Below, piece after piece: positions 25,799 to 33,297 of a stretch of DNA of 43,435 nucleotides (the stretch's first letter is position 1; each line of letters begins with the position of its first letter). Under the pieces are notes generated by a model. The model was not told the DNA's origin and searched no databases. It was given only the letters and a program-made list of their open reading frames with translations. A program made the translations under genes and the position numbers. This DNA is from Bacteroidales bacterium (GTDB taxonomy: Bacteria; Bacteroidota; Bacteroidia; Bacteroidales; ML635J-15), in NCBI GenBank assembly GCA_017620015.1, contig JAFZRE010000016.1, forward strand, positions 1 through 43,435. Direction: 5' to 3'.

Positions 25799-27175
25799 TC
25801 AATTAATTTCATAACTCATAATATATTCATTTCCCGTTTCCCGAATGTTGAATCTTCCATGGTAAACATAGTTTATCATCTTTATAAACTCATCAATCAG
25901 ACGAGAACGTCCAGGTTTTTTGTTCCTGTCGGTCCATTTGGGAGACATCCTCAAGTAGTAAGTTTTTCCACCAATAGTGAACGGACCTTGAGAGATGGCA
26001 GCTGGTGGGGTAGAGTCATCAAACAATACTCCTCTTAAACAGAAGTGCCCATTCTGGGAGAGTGAAAACAAATTCTGAGTGTTATTGGTCGCATGAAGGC
26101 TGATGAATGGGGCAAGGCAATCAAGCAAATCATTATTTGTCAGAAATTCAAACACTTTACGTACGAAATACAAGCCGTTGGTTCCTCTCACCACAACATT
26201 TTTCAAAAGTTCCTCCAGCCTTCTATATGCAGCATTTTCACCCTGTGAAGAAGGATATGTCGGGTAGATTATATACTTGTACTCCAAGGCATCATTGCAG
26301 CGATTGTCCATCAAGCAGGATAAGTTTGCGTATTTGGCTATCAGATTGGAGTAATCATTCTTGTGCTTTTTGTAGAGGTAGGCACCGAATCCATACGCGG
26401 CAGTCAGCCCTGTACACTGCTGTTTGCTTTCGACAAAAGCTAAAACATGCTTCAGAGCAATGCCTGCATCTTTGGCAATGGACAAATTCGATGCCGCCAC
26501 ACTATCCAGTGCTACCAGACTGCCGTATTCTGCCATCGGTTCTTCTATGCATTTCATTGGATTGTGTATGCCAGTACCAACATGGAAATGGAACGAGTGG
26601 AAATATTCGTGGAGCAGAACCTGTCCCATCAAGAACATGGGGTCAAACGAATTATTCTTGGCATACTCATCAATGGCATCCACAAAAAGAACCACCTTGG
26701 AATCCCTGCCCTTGTTGTAATACAACCCCAGTGATGGTGCCGGGTTCACACTCTCCACAGGATTGTCTAACGCCTCCTGTAACTTTTCACGCTGATTTTT
26801 CCATATTTCAAGCATGCCATAGTCTTCTTCTGGCAATTCCTCTTTTTTCAATTTGTCCGAAAGAGCCTGAATCATCTTTTCCAATTCAGCAATCTCCTTT
26901 TCCAATTCTGCTCTTTCGGGAAACTCAGAACGCATAAAGCGCCCGTCATTACGGCTTAGCACTAATTTCGTATGGCGCTGAAGGTCGGCAATCTGGAAAA
27001 ACAGCGACTTGTCAAAATACATTGTATAGCCAGCCAAGGCGTTCAAGAAAGCCTTTTCCTTTGAGGTCAGGTCGCGAGGTGTGAACTTTTCGTCACGGCT
27101 GTATTTCAGAACCATATCTTCTTCTCTTACTTTATCGCCGAAATACTCGGCAGTTATTTCACTTAAAACACCCAT
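25799..27175 (-). CDS. Putative zinc metallopeptidase (HEYFH)
   Basis: This 458-aa protein has no signal peptide. Residues about 88-135 are coiled coil (ELEKEIAELEKMIQALSDKLK). The catalytic motif is VLLHEYFHSFHFH (His189, Glu190, His193), followed by IEEPMAEYGSL with candidate third ligand Glu212 or Glu216. DAIDEYAKNN just before it parallels DNIDAYAKVK of the protein at 23146-24708, supporting common ancestry. A C-terminal segment FTIGGKTYYLRMSPKWTDRNKKPG looks like a nucleic-acid- or peptide-binding tail. It is first in its operon, behind a promoter that carries the shared palindrome. Confidence 0.72.
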   Translation of the reverse strand: MGVLSEITAEYFGDKVREEDMVLKYSRDEKFTPRDLTSKEKAFLNALAGYTMYFDKSLFFQIADLQRHTKLVLSRNDGRFMRSEFPERAELEKEIAELEKMIQALSDKLKKEELPEEDYGMLEIWKNQREKLQEALDNPVESVNPAPSLGLYYNKGRDSKVVLFVDAIDEYAKNNSFDPMFLMGQVLLHEYFHSFHFHVGTGIHNPMKCIEEPMAEYGSLVALDSVAASNLSIAKDAGIALKHVLAFVESKQQCTGLTAAYGFGAYLYKKHKNDYSNLIAKYANLSCLMDNRCNDALEYKYIIYPTYPSSQGENAAYRRLEELLKNVVVRGTNGLYFVRKVFEFLTNNDLLDCLAPFISLHATNNTQNLFSLSQNGHFCLRGVLFDDSTPPAAISQGPFTIGGKTYYLRMSPKWTDRNKKPGRSRLIDEFIKMINYVYHGRFNIRETGNEYIMSYEIN

Positions 27176-27216
27176 ATATATACTTTTAATTCTACCTTTC
27201 TATTAAACAATTTTTG

Positions 27217-27267
27217 CAAAGATACTGATTGTCGTAGCATGGTACTATTTTCTGCTAGTAGCAGAAA
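27217..27267 (-). promoter_or_regulatory. Promoter with shared palindromic operator, copy 1
   Basis: Minus-strand TATCTTTG (27217-27224) is the -7 box of the metallopeptidase gene at 25799-27175. The palindrome TTTCTGCTAGTAGCAGAAA spans 27249-27267, with core CTGCTAGTAGCAG starting 28 bases from the box edge (27224 to 27252). The same core-to-box distance is found at 29225-29276 and 33248-33297. No TTG is seen at -33, which suits activator dependence. Confidence 0.7.
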
Positions 27268-27285
27268 TTTATAAGGTTAAGAATT

Positions 27286-28698
27286 CTATTCTGGCACTTC
27301 ATTGGGGTCGTACAACATCTCGCCAAGACGGAAACAGATATATTTCTCACTGCCCATCTTATAGCCAGCGAAGATGCCTTTTTCTCCGATTCCTATAGCA
27401 TAGAACTTTCCTTTGATTTTGACCATAACCTCAGCACAATCCGTAAATTCTTCCATCAGCGAACCTATAGCATTGTCGTTCGCTTCTTCGCTTTTGTCGT
27501 AGCACAAGCAAAGTTTGTTATATTCCCATACCACATTATTTATGGGAAATATCGTTTTAAGATCACTGGACACAGCCGCTACCTTAAAATGGAGGGCATT
27601 TTCTACACCCTTATCCTTCAACTCTTTCAACATCTGCTGAGTGGTGATGAGCCTCACATCCCTGTCAATTATAAACTGACAATAGTCGTCGTCTTCGTCG
27701 TAAATAAAAATTGAACCGTCTTCGTATGGCTCAAAGTCCTTCATTTCCCAGCCATCCTGCATTACTACTCCCAGCGACACATCCAGCATACGACACATCG
27801 CCAGAAGGTCTTCCACTGTGGCAGCACGCTTCATATTGCCTGTCGTTTCCAATATGGCAATATCCTTCCGAATCTTGAGGCCTTCCACGAACATACCATT
27901 GCCATCATCGTTGCTATATTCCAAGAAAATATTCGGGCTTTTCGCCACAATCTGCTCCAGATCCTTTACAATCTGACCTATTGTTGCTTTCGGTTTATTC
28001 AAAGAATTCATATTCAGATTATTATGTTTCTTTGTTGTACCATTTATACGCTTGCCAAATTTGTCGATGGTGTATTTTTCGCCATTCAGTCTTACCTTGT
28101 AAAAGTTACCATCTTCCTGAATATCCTCATATATTACATCGACCTGCTCTTTCCCGAGTTTGTTTAAAAGACCATAGTGATTGTCAATTTCCACCTTACA
28201 CAAGCCATTCCTATCAAAATACGATATATTATCATATTTGAAAGGTGTAATGTTATTGAGGTTCTGATCAATTATCCCAGATTTTCCATCCCTTATTAAT
28301 CTATAAAGACCATCGTCACAGCTTGAAAGTGCAGGCGTGTTGTCCTTTTTCAAAATAGGAATGCCATTTTTAGAGTCAAACTTTGTGTTTTTAGGGGATA
28401 CCGATACAGGTAAGGATGCCATATACTCTTCAGTAAAACTATCATCGTCGTAATTGTAGTTTTCACCGAGATACAAATATTTAACATCGCTATCAATACC
28501 AATACTGAGACACCAATCCACACTAATACTATGTGCCAAATGGTCGAAACCTGCACTCCAATCACCATCAAGTCCTAATGTTTTCGTTTTCTTGTCATAG
28601 AAACACCTCGGTGGAGTATTGAATAAGTCCTGCCACTGAGGAATAATGGTCTGACCGCTGATGTTCACAGGTTCATTTTTTTTCGTTGAAGCTACCAT
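27286..28698 (-). CDS. WG-repeat protein with an uncharacterised C-terminal domain
   Basis: This is a 470-aa protein counted from ATG 28698 (a TTG start at 28707 is also open). Residues about 130-225 are WG-like beta repeats (DGLYRLIRDGKSGIIDQNLN, GLCKVEIDNHYGLLNKLGKE, GNFYKVRLNGEKYTIDKFGK). Residues about 240-470 are an alpha/beta region with IGQIVKDLEQIVAKSPNIF, an acidic strand FIYDEDDDYCQFIIDRD, and VMVKIKGKFYAIGIGEKGIF. The protein has no signal peptide. It is third in an operon behind two small paralogues, with an 18- to 27-base gap. Function is unknown; WG repeats usually mediate binding. Confidence 0.7.
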   Translation of the reverse strand: MVASTKKNEPVNISGQTIIPQWQDLFNTPPRCFYDKKTKTLGLDGDWSAGFDHLAHSISVDWCLSIGIDSDVKYLYLGENYNYDDDSFTEEYMASLPVSVSPKNTKFDSKNGIPILKKDNTPALSSCDDGLYRLIRDGKSGIIDQNLNNITPFKYDNISYFDRNGLCKVEIDNHYGLLNKLGKEQVDVIYEDIQEDGNFYKVRLNGEKYTIDKFGKRINGTTKKHNNLNMNSLNKPKATIGQIVKDLEQIVAKSPNIFLEYSNDDGNGMFVEGLKIRKDIAILETTGNMKRAATVEDLLAMCRMLDVSLGVVMQDGWEMKDFEPYEDGSIFIYDEDDDYCQFIIDRDVRLITTQQMLKELKDKGVENALHFKVAAVSSDLKTIFPINNVVWEYNKLCLCYDKSEEANDNAIGSLMEEFTDCAEVMVKIKGKFYAIGIGEKGIFAGYKMGSEKYICFRLGEMLYDPNEVPE

Positions 28699-28725
28699 AA
28701 CTATCAATTTTTTACAAACAATAAA

Positions 28726-28950
28726 TTACAAACTATCTATTAATTCTTCCTTTGTAGGAAACAAGTCAGAAAATTCAAACTTAGTTTTTATATCATCGAC
28801 ATAATAAGATTCGCTCTCGTGTACATCATCATCAAATGATGAAGTATATTTTGCATAACAGATTTTCTTTATTTTCCCATTACAGGCCTTATTATTATGC
28901 ATAAACCATACAGTCTCGCAAATGTCCAATTTTGTTTTATGTGTCATCAT
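28726..28950 (-). CDS. Small protein, paralogue of its upstream neighbour
   Basis: This 74-aa protein shares with the protein at 28953-29186 the frame KTKxD-(6)-W-M-xNK near the start, a central beta-rich segment with several Tyr, and the terminal LFPTKEELIDSL. I recognise no named family. Predicted beta strands and the fixed (F/P)TKxELIxxL ending suggest a compact domain. It lies 2 bases after its paralogue. A cysteine pair (KACNGKIKKIC) is present. Confidence 0.7.
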   Translation of the reverse strand: MMTHKTKLDICETVWFMHNNKACNGKIKKICYAKYTSSFDDDVHESESYYVDDIKTKFEFSDLFPTKEELIDSL

Positions 28951-28952
28951 AG

Positions 28953-29186
28953 TTAAAGTGTTTTAATTAATTCTGCTTTTGTTGAAAACAATTCATCTTC
29001 TTTACACTCCATTTCGAAGTTAGAAAAATACGATTTCCCTTTTATTGTATATACAGTAGTTGTAGTAATATTGCCATAAACCTCGGATAATTCGGTGCGT
29101 ATTCCACTTATGTAACAAAGTATGGGTTTGTTAGATACCATTATCCAACACGGATAATTGAGGTCAAATTTTGTTTTTATTTCCAT
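28953..29186 (-). CDS. Small protein, first gene of the WG-protein operon
   Basis: This 77-aa protein reads MEIKTKFDLNYPCWIMVSNK, then a Thr-rich centre (ITTTTVYTIKG) and the terminal LFSTKAELIKTL shared with the next gene. This tandem pair is a clear duplication, although the middle parts have diverged. The promoter with the shared palindrome lies 40-90 bases upstream. Role unknown. Confidence 0.7.
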   Translation of the reverse strand: MEIKTKFDLNYPCWIMVSNKPILCYISGIRTELSEVYGNITTTTVYTIKGKSYFSNFEMECKEDELFSTKAELIKTL

Positions 29187-29224
29187 AATTAAAATATTTA
29201 ATGTTTAACAATAATTTCACGATG

Positions 29225-29276
29225 CTAAAATAGTATATATAGGCCCTCTTATGGAATTTCTGCTAGTAGCAGTAAA
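29225..29276 (-). promoter_or_regulatory. Promoter with shared palindromic operator, copy 2
   Basis: Minus-strand TATTTTAG (29225-29232) is a 7-of-8-type match to the -7 consensus upstream of the 29186 start. The core CTGCTAGTAGCAG lies at 29260-29272, 28 bases from the box edge as in copy 1. The outer arms are less symmetric than in copy 1. Confidence 0.6.
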
Positions 29277-29480
29277 ATATTGTTGCGCGTAAAAGTCGTG
29301 CAAGTGTGTAATTGTAATATTATCAGTAATTTATGTGGTGGGTTTAATGAAAGGTCTTGTCGTTGTTAGCGTGCTATAGAATCCAAAAGTTTGGGAATGT
29401 CTGTTTATTTTTGGGGGACAATATTAGAAATAATGATTATTCGCAACCTTTCGCCCTAGAAAAGTTGTTAGCAATCATAA
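29277..29480. other. Intergenic stretch, no gene seen
   Basis: Together with the flanking promoter and terminator this makes a 358-base gap between the small-protein operon and the ypfJ-like gene. A 67-codon plus-strand frame crosses it but runs through the terminator hairpin and has no coding signature. Confidence 0.4.
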
Positions 29481-29517
29481 AAAAACGGAATTCCTCGAAG
29501 ATGGATTTCGTTTTTTA
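29481..29517 (-). terminator. Terminator of the neutral zinc metallopeptidase gene
   Basis: A 12-bp stem with one GU pair (AAAAAACGGAAT / ATTTCGTTTTTT) surrounds a 13-base loop. It lies 28 bases after the stop codon at 29545 and has a U-tract on either strand. Confidence 0.75.
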
Positions 29518-29544
29518 CTCATCGCCGCGGTGGCATGAGCGGAA

Positions 29545-30393
29545 TTATAGTTTGCTATAGTCTGGTGAGAAGGTGTCGCCGTCGTTTATGTTGCCGGTGG
29601 TAATGCCTTTCTTGAGCCAGCGTGAACGTTGTGCCGAGGTGCCGTGGTTGAACGATTCGGGAACGGTATAGCCTCTTGCTTGTTTCTGCAGGTAGTCGTC
29701 GCCGATGCGGGCTGCAATGGCAAGGCCTTCCTCGATGTCGCCGTCTTCAAGCGAATTGAACATAGCATTGTCTCTATTTGCCCAAACGCCAGCATAGAAG
29801 TCTGCTTGCAGTTCGAGGCGTACGCTAATCTGGTTGCTTTCGGTCTTGCTTACACGGCTCATCTTTTCGTGAGCATCGCCAAGTGTGCCAAGCAGATATT
29901 GAACGTGATGCCCAACCTCGTGTGCTATGACGTAGGCGTATGCAAAGTCGCCAGCCGTACCGAACTGCTGTTTCATAGTTGTGAAGAATGAAAGGTCGAT
30001 ATAGACGGTCTGGTCGGCCGAGCAGTAGAATGGTCCCGACGACGATGATGCGCCGCCGCATCCCGACTGTACGGCATCGGTGAAAAGCACTAGCTTGGGG
30101 GCTTTGTATGTCTTGCCCATCTTTTTGAATTCGGCTGTCCACACGTCTTCGGTTCCTGCAAGAATCTTCTTGGTGAACGATGCCAGTTCTTCCTCTTCGG
30201 CTGTTGAAGTGTAAGCCGATTCCGTCTGTGAGTCGCCTACGTTAAGGTTCTGTATTGCTTCGGATGGGTCTTTGCCGAGCAGCAAAGCAATCACAGCTGC
30301 TATAATTACTCCGCCGATTCCAAGTCCGGCACCCATTTTTTTACCTCTTCTGTCGTCAACATTTGTGCTTTCGCGTCTTCCGTCAAGTCTCAT
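29545..30393 (-). CDS. Neutral zinc metallopeptidase, YpfJ family
   Basis: This is a 282-aa protein counted from ATG 30393, which begins the family N-terminus MRLDGRRESTNVDDRRG followed by a single transmembrane helix (LGIGGVIIAAVIALLLG). The zinc site is AYVIAHEVGHHVQYLLG (HEVGH) with LELQADFYAGVWAN downstream. CGGASSSSGPFYCSADQTVYID before it is the conserved substrate-side segment. The family is widespread but its substrates are unknown. A longer frame to 30459 crosses the -7 box and is rejected. It lies just left of the IS1595-family insertion. Confidence 0.92.
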   Translation of the reverse strand: MRLDGRRESTNVDDRRGKKMGAGLGIGGVIIAAVIALLLGKDPSEAIQNLNVGDSQTESAYTSTAEEEELASFTKKILAGTEDVWTAEFKKMGKTYKAPKLVLFTDAVQSGCGGASSSSGPFYCSADQTVYIDLSFFTTMKQQFGTAGDFAYAYVIAHEVGHHVQYLLGTLGDAHEKMSRVSKTESNQISVRLELQADFYAGVWANRDNAMFNSLEDGDIEEGLAIAARIGDDYLQKQARGYTVPESFNHGTSAQRSRWLKKGITTGNINDGDTFSPDYSKL

Positions 30394-30421
30394 AATTTTA
30401 TTATTAAGATAATTTATGAGG

Positions 30422-30429
30422 CAAAGATA
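30422..30429 (-). promoter_or_regulatory. -7 box of the ypfJ-like gene
   Basis: Minus-strand TATCTTTG is an exact match, about 29 bases before the start at 30393. It lies 30 bases outside the mobile element target duplication, so the insertion may have cut away upstream control sequence. Confidence 0.6.
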
Positions 30430-30458
30430 ATTAAATATTTGCTTCTTGTTGCAAGACA

Positions 30459-30466
30459 ATAAAAAA
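30459..30466. repeat. Target-site duplication, left copy
   Basis: ATAAAAAA directly abuts the left terminal inverted repeat and equals the 8 bases at 33363-33370 next to the right one. Eight bases is the duplication length known for the IS1595 family. Confidence 0.85.
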
Positions 30467-30491
30467 CGGAATTATCCCTTTTAGTCTTGTA
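30467..30491. repeat. Left terminal inverted repeat of the IS1595-family element
   Basis: Exact reverse complement of 33338-33362 over 25 bases; begins CGGAATTATCCCTTTTAGTC. Confidence 0.92.
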
Positions 30492-30538
30492 AAACAAATT
30501 TATTGGTTTATCAAATGGCAAATCATTAAATCCAAGCA

Positions 30539-30856
30539 TTAGTCTGGGTAGCGAGAGTGTAGAATTACCCCCCGTTCCTTGAACACGGCAATTATCTTGT
30601 CATATAACGCTCCAAGGCATCTGCTGATTCCGTAATCGGGTTTCATAAGGCAATCAAGATAATTGTTCTCGTAACTTTCAAAGTCAATACTTACACCCAC
30701 GCTCGTATGGAAAGAGTGGTCGCTGCCATCATACCAAATCTTGACAGGTGGAATTTCTTTAAAGTGAAAATACGGGTCGAACACCTTGCCCGTATAACAC
30801 GGAATTGTTACATTATATTCAAATGCAACCTGTATCTCTTCAGTTGTGTGTATCAT
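30539..30856 (-). CDS. Passenger protein of unknown function
   Basis: This 105-aa protein starts 60 bases after a consensus -7 box and ends 47 bases inside the left end of the mobile element. It is rich in aromatic residues and His (FDPYFHFKEIPPVKIWYDGSD, SFHTSVGVSIDFESYENNYLD). No signal peptide, membrane segment or known motif was recognised. Divergent transcription from the 286-aa gene suggests a shared control region of about 130 bases between them. Confidence 0.6.
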   Translation of the reverse strand: MIHTTEEIQVAFEYNVTIPCYTGKVFDPYFHFKEIPPVKIWYDGSDHSFHTSVGVSIDFESYENNYLDCLMKPDYGISRCLGALYDKIIAVFKERGVILHSRYPD

Positions 30857-30919
30857 CTTATATATTTATAACTGGTTATCCATATATAATATATTGGAAA
30901 CTTTCCATCTTTTCATCGG

Positions 30920-30927
30920 CAAAGTTA
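30920..30927 (-). promoter_or_regulatory. -7 box of the 105-aa passenger gene
   Basis: Minus-strand TAACTTTG is an exact match to TAnnTTTG. A small palindrome GGAAACTTTCC (30897-30907) lies just downstream in the leader. Confidence 0.5.
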
Positions 30928-30985
30928 GGAAATTTTGTCAAACCACAAAAATATAAATAAAGTATAAAGTATATCTTATTACTAA

Positions 30986-31846
30986 ATGACTGAATACGAG
31001 ATATTGAAATATATTAAAGATGTAAAGGACGAAAACGGCAATGCGGTTTTTACTCCAAGCAATGACACCAAACTATTTCAAGTCGATGGGCAAAATATAG
31101 TTATGCCTTGTTCGTTTTATAGAAAGGTTATTGTTGATGGGGAAGAATATTTTGAAAATTTCAAAGTTCGGGCAGCAAATCACGGCGGTTGGTTTTCAAG
31201 ATGGGAAGAAGATAAGGAATTAAAGCCTTGGCTTAATAAGCAGAACATAGACATAGTTTTTGCTCCTTTTAGCGCAACCCATAGCAACCTGAAAGCCAAT
31301 ACATTCTTTGTTATACAGCAATATGTCTATGACAGCAATGAAATTACCATCAAGAAGTTAAAAAGGATAATCAATGCTGTGTTGAACATTGGCAAGAATG
31401 ACTTTTCCGACCCGCTCGGTTCGGCACGGTATAAAGTCCTACGTCCTACGAATGACAAAGATGAACTGATACCCGTGCCGACAGACAAAAGCGTAAACGA
31501 ATATCAAATAAAAGTGCTACGCGAATATGAAGAAAGTAAAAACGGGAATCACGCCAACGAATCCCTCTGTATGCCGAAACATATACTGTCATTTGATGAA
31601 TTTTCACTTCTTGAGAAATATGAAGTGTATGGACACGGGATAGAGTTTAAAACAAAAACAGGTAGTACAATAAAATCTGTAGTTTCATTGAAGGACGAAT
31701 ACGGAGGTAAAACGCACATTGCAATAGATGACGGATGCTATATCCTTTACAACGGTGATGACGAAAAGGGGTTTGTTATAAGTTCTTGGATTTACCCAGA
31801 AGCGCACGCCGCGCTGAAAGAACTACCAAATCTTCCCGTGTATTAG
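30986..31846 (+). CDS. Passenger protein of unknown function, 286 aa
   Basis: The only plus-strand gene of the mobile element. It encodes a soluble alpha/beta protein without signal peptide. Segments that stand out are FYRKVIVDGEEYFENFKVRA, WFSRWEEDKELKPW, SATHSNLKANTFFVIQQYVY and a C-terminal beta-rich part HIAIDDGCYILYNGDDEKGF. No catalytic motif was identified. Its 3' end overlaps the convergent GIY-YIG-like gene by 71 bp. Possible roles include defence or regulation, but nothing in the sequence decides. Confidence 0.65.
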   Translation: MTEYEILKYIKDVKDENGNAVFTPSNDTKLFQVDGQNIVMPCSFYRKVIVDGEEYFENFKVRAANHGGWFSRWEEDKELKPWLNKQNIDIVFAPFSATHSNLKANTFFVIQQYVYDSNEITIKKLKRIINAVLNIGKNDFSDPLGSARYKVLRPTNDKDELIPVPTDKSVNEYQIKVLREYEESKNGNHANESLCMPKHILSFDEFSLLEKYEVYGHGIEFKTKTGSTIKSVVSLKDEYGGKTHIAIDDGCYILYNGDDEKGFVISSWIYPEAHAALKELPNLPVY

Positions 31847-32234
31847 ATAGTATATTCAATTCAAAACAATAGGTGTTCAAAAACAATGCTTCAATGCGTT
31901 CCACACTATTCTTCCTACAAAAATATAATGCTATATGAGTGACATCCCTTATTAGCAGTTTCTTTTCTTTATGATGACCACAAAATCTTTGATTGAAATT
32001 TTCTGTTCTACCAAGGTATAAAGGTTTGTATTTTTCACATTTCACATTAGATGAGAACTCGTTAAATGAAAGAATTGGTTGTTCTTGACGCAAAAACATA
32101 TAAATCCCAGATTTTTCATCAAAATCAAGATTTTCATCAAAACTATAATCCCCTAAACTGAAAATTTCAAATTCAAATGTCTCATTTCTAATGTCGAATG
32201 ACAAATGGGTGTTTGTGTCTTTTAGTCGTTTCAT
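31776..32234 (-). CDS. GIY-YIG-like nuclease domain protein, passenger
   Basis: This is a 152-aa protein counted from ATG 32234; the open frame to 32336 overlaps the transposase 3' end and is not favoured. Motifs run in GIY-YIG order: SGIYMFLR (GIY, residues 43-45), KPLYLGRTENF (YLG, 73-75), NQRFCGHH (Arg83) and VERIEALFLNTY with the metal Glu (112 or 115) and Asn120. Such domains cut DNA in repair, restriction and homing enzymes. There is no separate specificity domain, so it may cut with low specificity or act with a partner such as the 286-aa protein. A -7 box stands 20 bases upstream. Confidence 0.72.
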   Translation of the reverse strand: MKRLKDTNTHLSFDIRNETFEFEIFSLGDYSFDENLDFDEKSGIYMFLRQEQPILSFNEFSSNVKCEKYKPLYLGRTENFNQRFCGHHKEKKLLIRDVTHIALYFCRKNSVERIEALFLNTYCFELNILSNTREDLVVLSARRALLGKSKNL

Positions 32235-32254
32235 TTTATATGATATTTTTGTGG

Positions 32255-32262
32255 CAAAATTA
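32255..32262 (-). promoter_or_regulatory. -7 box of the GIY-YIG-like gene
   Basis: Minus-strand TAATTTTG matches TAnnTTTG, in the 56-base gap after the transposase stop codon. The passenger therefore has its own promoter. Confidence 0.5.
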
Positions 32263-32290
32263 CAATAAAAATCAATATGAAATTTATTTA

Positions 32291-33223
32291 TTACGCCACC
32301 GCACACCCTATCCCCAGCCCGACCAAGTGCTTCCAAGCACTGTCGGGCTGGCGGTGGTTAAGGCGGTAGCAGAACTCGTCCACATACTCCTGCAAGTGCC
32401 TTGCCGATATGTGATGATAAATGCCGTAAACGCCCCGTTTAAGTATCGCCCAGCAGGATTCGATGGTGTTGGTGTGCTTTCCGTCGCCCAACGAATAGGT
32501 CATACTGTGGTCAATCTTTATATGGATGTACTTCCTGTCGGTCTTGCCGTCCAGAATCCCGTAACTTGACAGTTGGTCGGTCATAACTGTTGTATTGGAC
32601 TTGCACACCTCGTCCAAGATTGACAGCAGTTGCTTTCCGCTTAACTTCTTCCCTTCCTTGTTCGGCAGGGCGACCTTTGCATATATCCTGCCACTGCTCC
32701 GTTCAACGACACCGACAACGGGTGTCTTGCTCGTTCCTCTGCCTCGCTTTGACTTTTTGGACACCTTGCCGTTGTGCCTGTTCTCCTTGCGTGGCTTACC
32801 GCCTACATAGGTTTCGTCTATTTCAACGATTGCCTCGAATGTGTCCCTGTGCGTTTCCACCCCCATTGCCTGCCTTATCAGTTTCAGCATCCTGAATGCA
32901 CCCTTGTATGATACCATACCGAGTTCCCGTTGCAACTGCAATCCGCTTATGCCCTTTCGGGCTATCAATACGAGGTTGATTGCAAAGAGCCACATACGCA
33001 GGTCAAGATGTGTATGCTCGAAGATAGTCCCCGACAATGCCGAGAACTCGCTCTTGCAGTTGTTGCAGTAGAGGTTTCTGCGGTTGTACTTCTGGTGGTA
33101 GATTCTGTGATGCACGCATCCGCATTTCGGACAGACATATCCATCCTTATACTTGGTTTCCACGATGAAGTCTATTGCATCATTCTCGGTTGGGAACTTC
33201 TCGAAAAATTCAAACTGGTTCAT
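32291..33223 (-). CDS. IS1595-family (ISXO2-like) transposase
   Basis: This is a 310-aa protein counted from ATG 33223. The ORF start at 33250 lies inside the -7 box, so it is rejected. The N-terminal zinc ribbon has CPKCGCVHH and YCNNCKSEF, and FSALSGTIFEHTHLDLRMW follows. The catalytic domain shows VEIDETYVGGKPR (first acidic residue), VMTDQLSSYGIL (second) and HTNTIESCWAILKRGVYGIYH (third acidic region), as in DDE_Tnp_IS1595. The frame is intact, so the element may be active. It is transcribed inward from the right end. Confidence 0.95.
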   Translation of the reverse strand: MNQFEFFEKFPTENDAIDFIVETKYKDGYVCPKCGCVHHRIYHQKYNRRNLYCNNCKSEFSALSGTIFEHTHLDLRMWLFAINLVLIARKGISGLQLQRELGMVSYKGAFRMLKLIRQAMGVETHRDTFEAIVEIDETYVGGKPRKENRHNGKVSKKSKRGRGTSKTPVVGVVERSSGRIYAKVALPNKEGKKLSGKQLLSILDEVCKSNTTVMTDQLSSYGILDGKTDRKYIHIKIDHSMTYSLGDGKHTNTIESCWAILKRGVYGIYHHISARHLQEYVDEFCYRLNHRQPDSAWKHLVGLGIGCAVA

Positions 33224-33247
33224 AGTCCGTTGCCTTTGGTTACATCG

Positions 33248-33297
33248 CAAAGGTAGGGACTATAATAATGCAGGTGTAAATTCTGCGAGTAGCAGAA
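33248..33297 (-). promoter_or_regulatory. Transposase promoter with shared palindromic operator, copy 3
   Basis: Minus-strand TACCTTTG (33248-33255) is an exact -7 match. The palindromic core CTGCGAGTAGCAG lies at 33283-33295, 28 bases from the box edge, exactly as in copies 1 and 2. It is inside the mobile element, about 40 bases from its right inverted repeat. Confidence 0.7.

Noticed and set aside
29357..29560. A 67-codon plus-strand frame upstream of the ypfJ-like terminator
   Set aside because: It crosses the terminator hairpin and has no recognisable protein pattern or promoter.
32235..32336. N-terminal extension of the GIY-YIG-like protein
   Set aside because: It would overlap the transposase 3' end and lies upstream of the likely transcription start; ATG 32234 is favoured.
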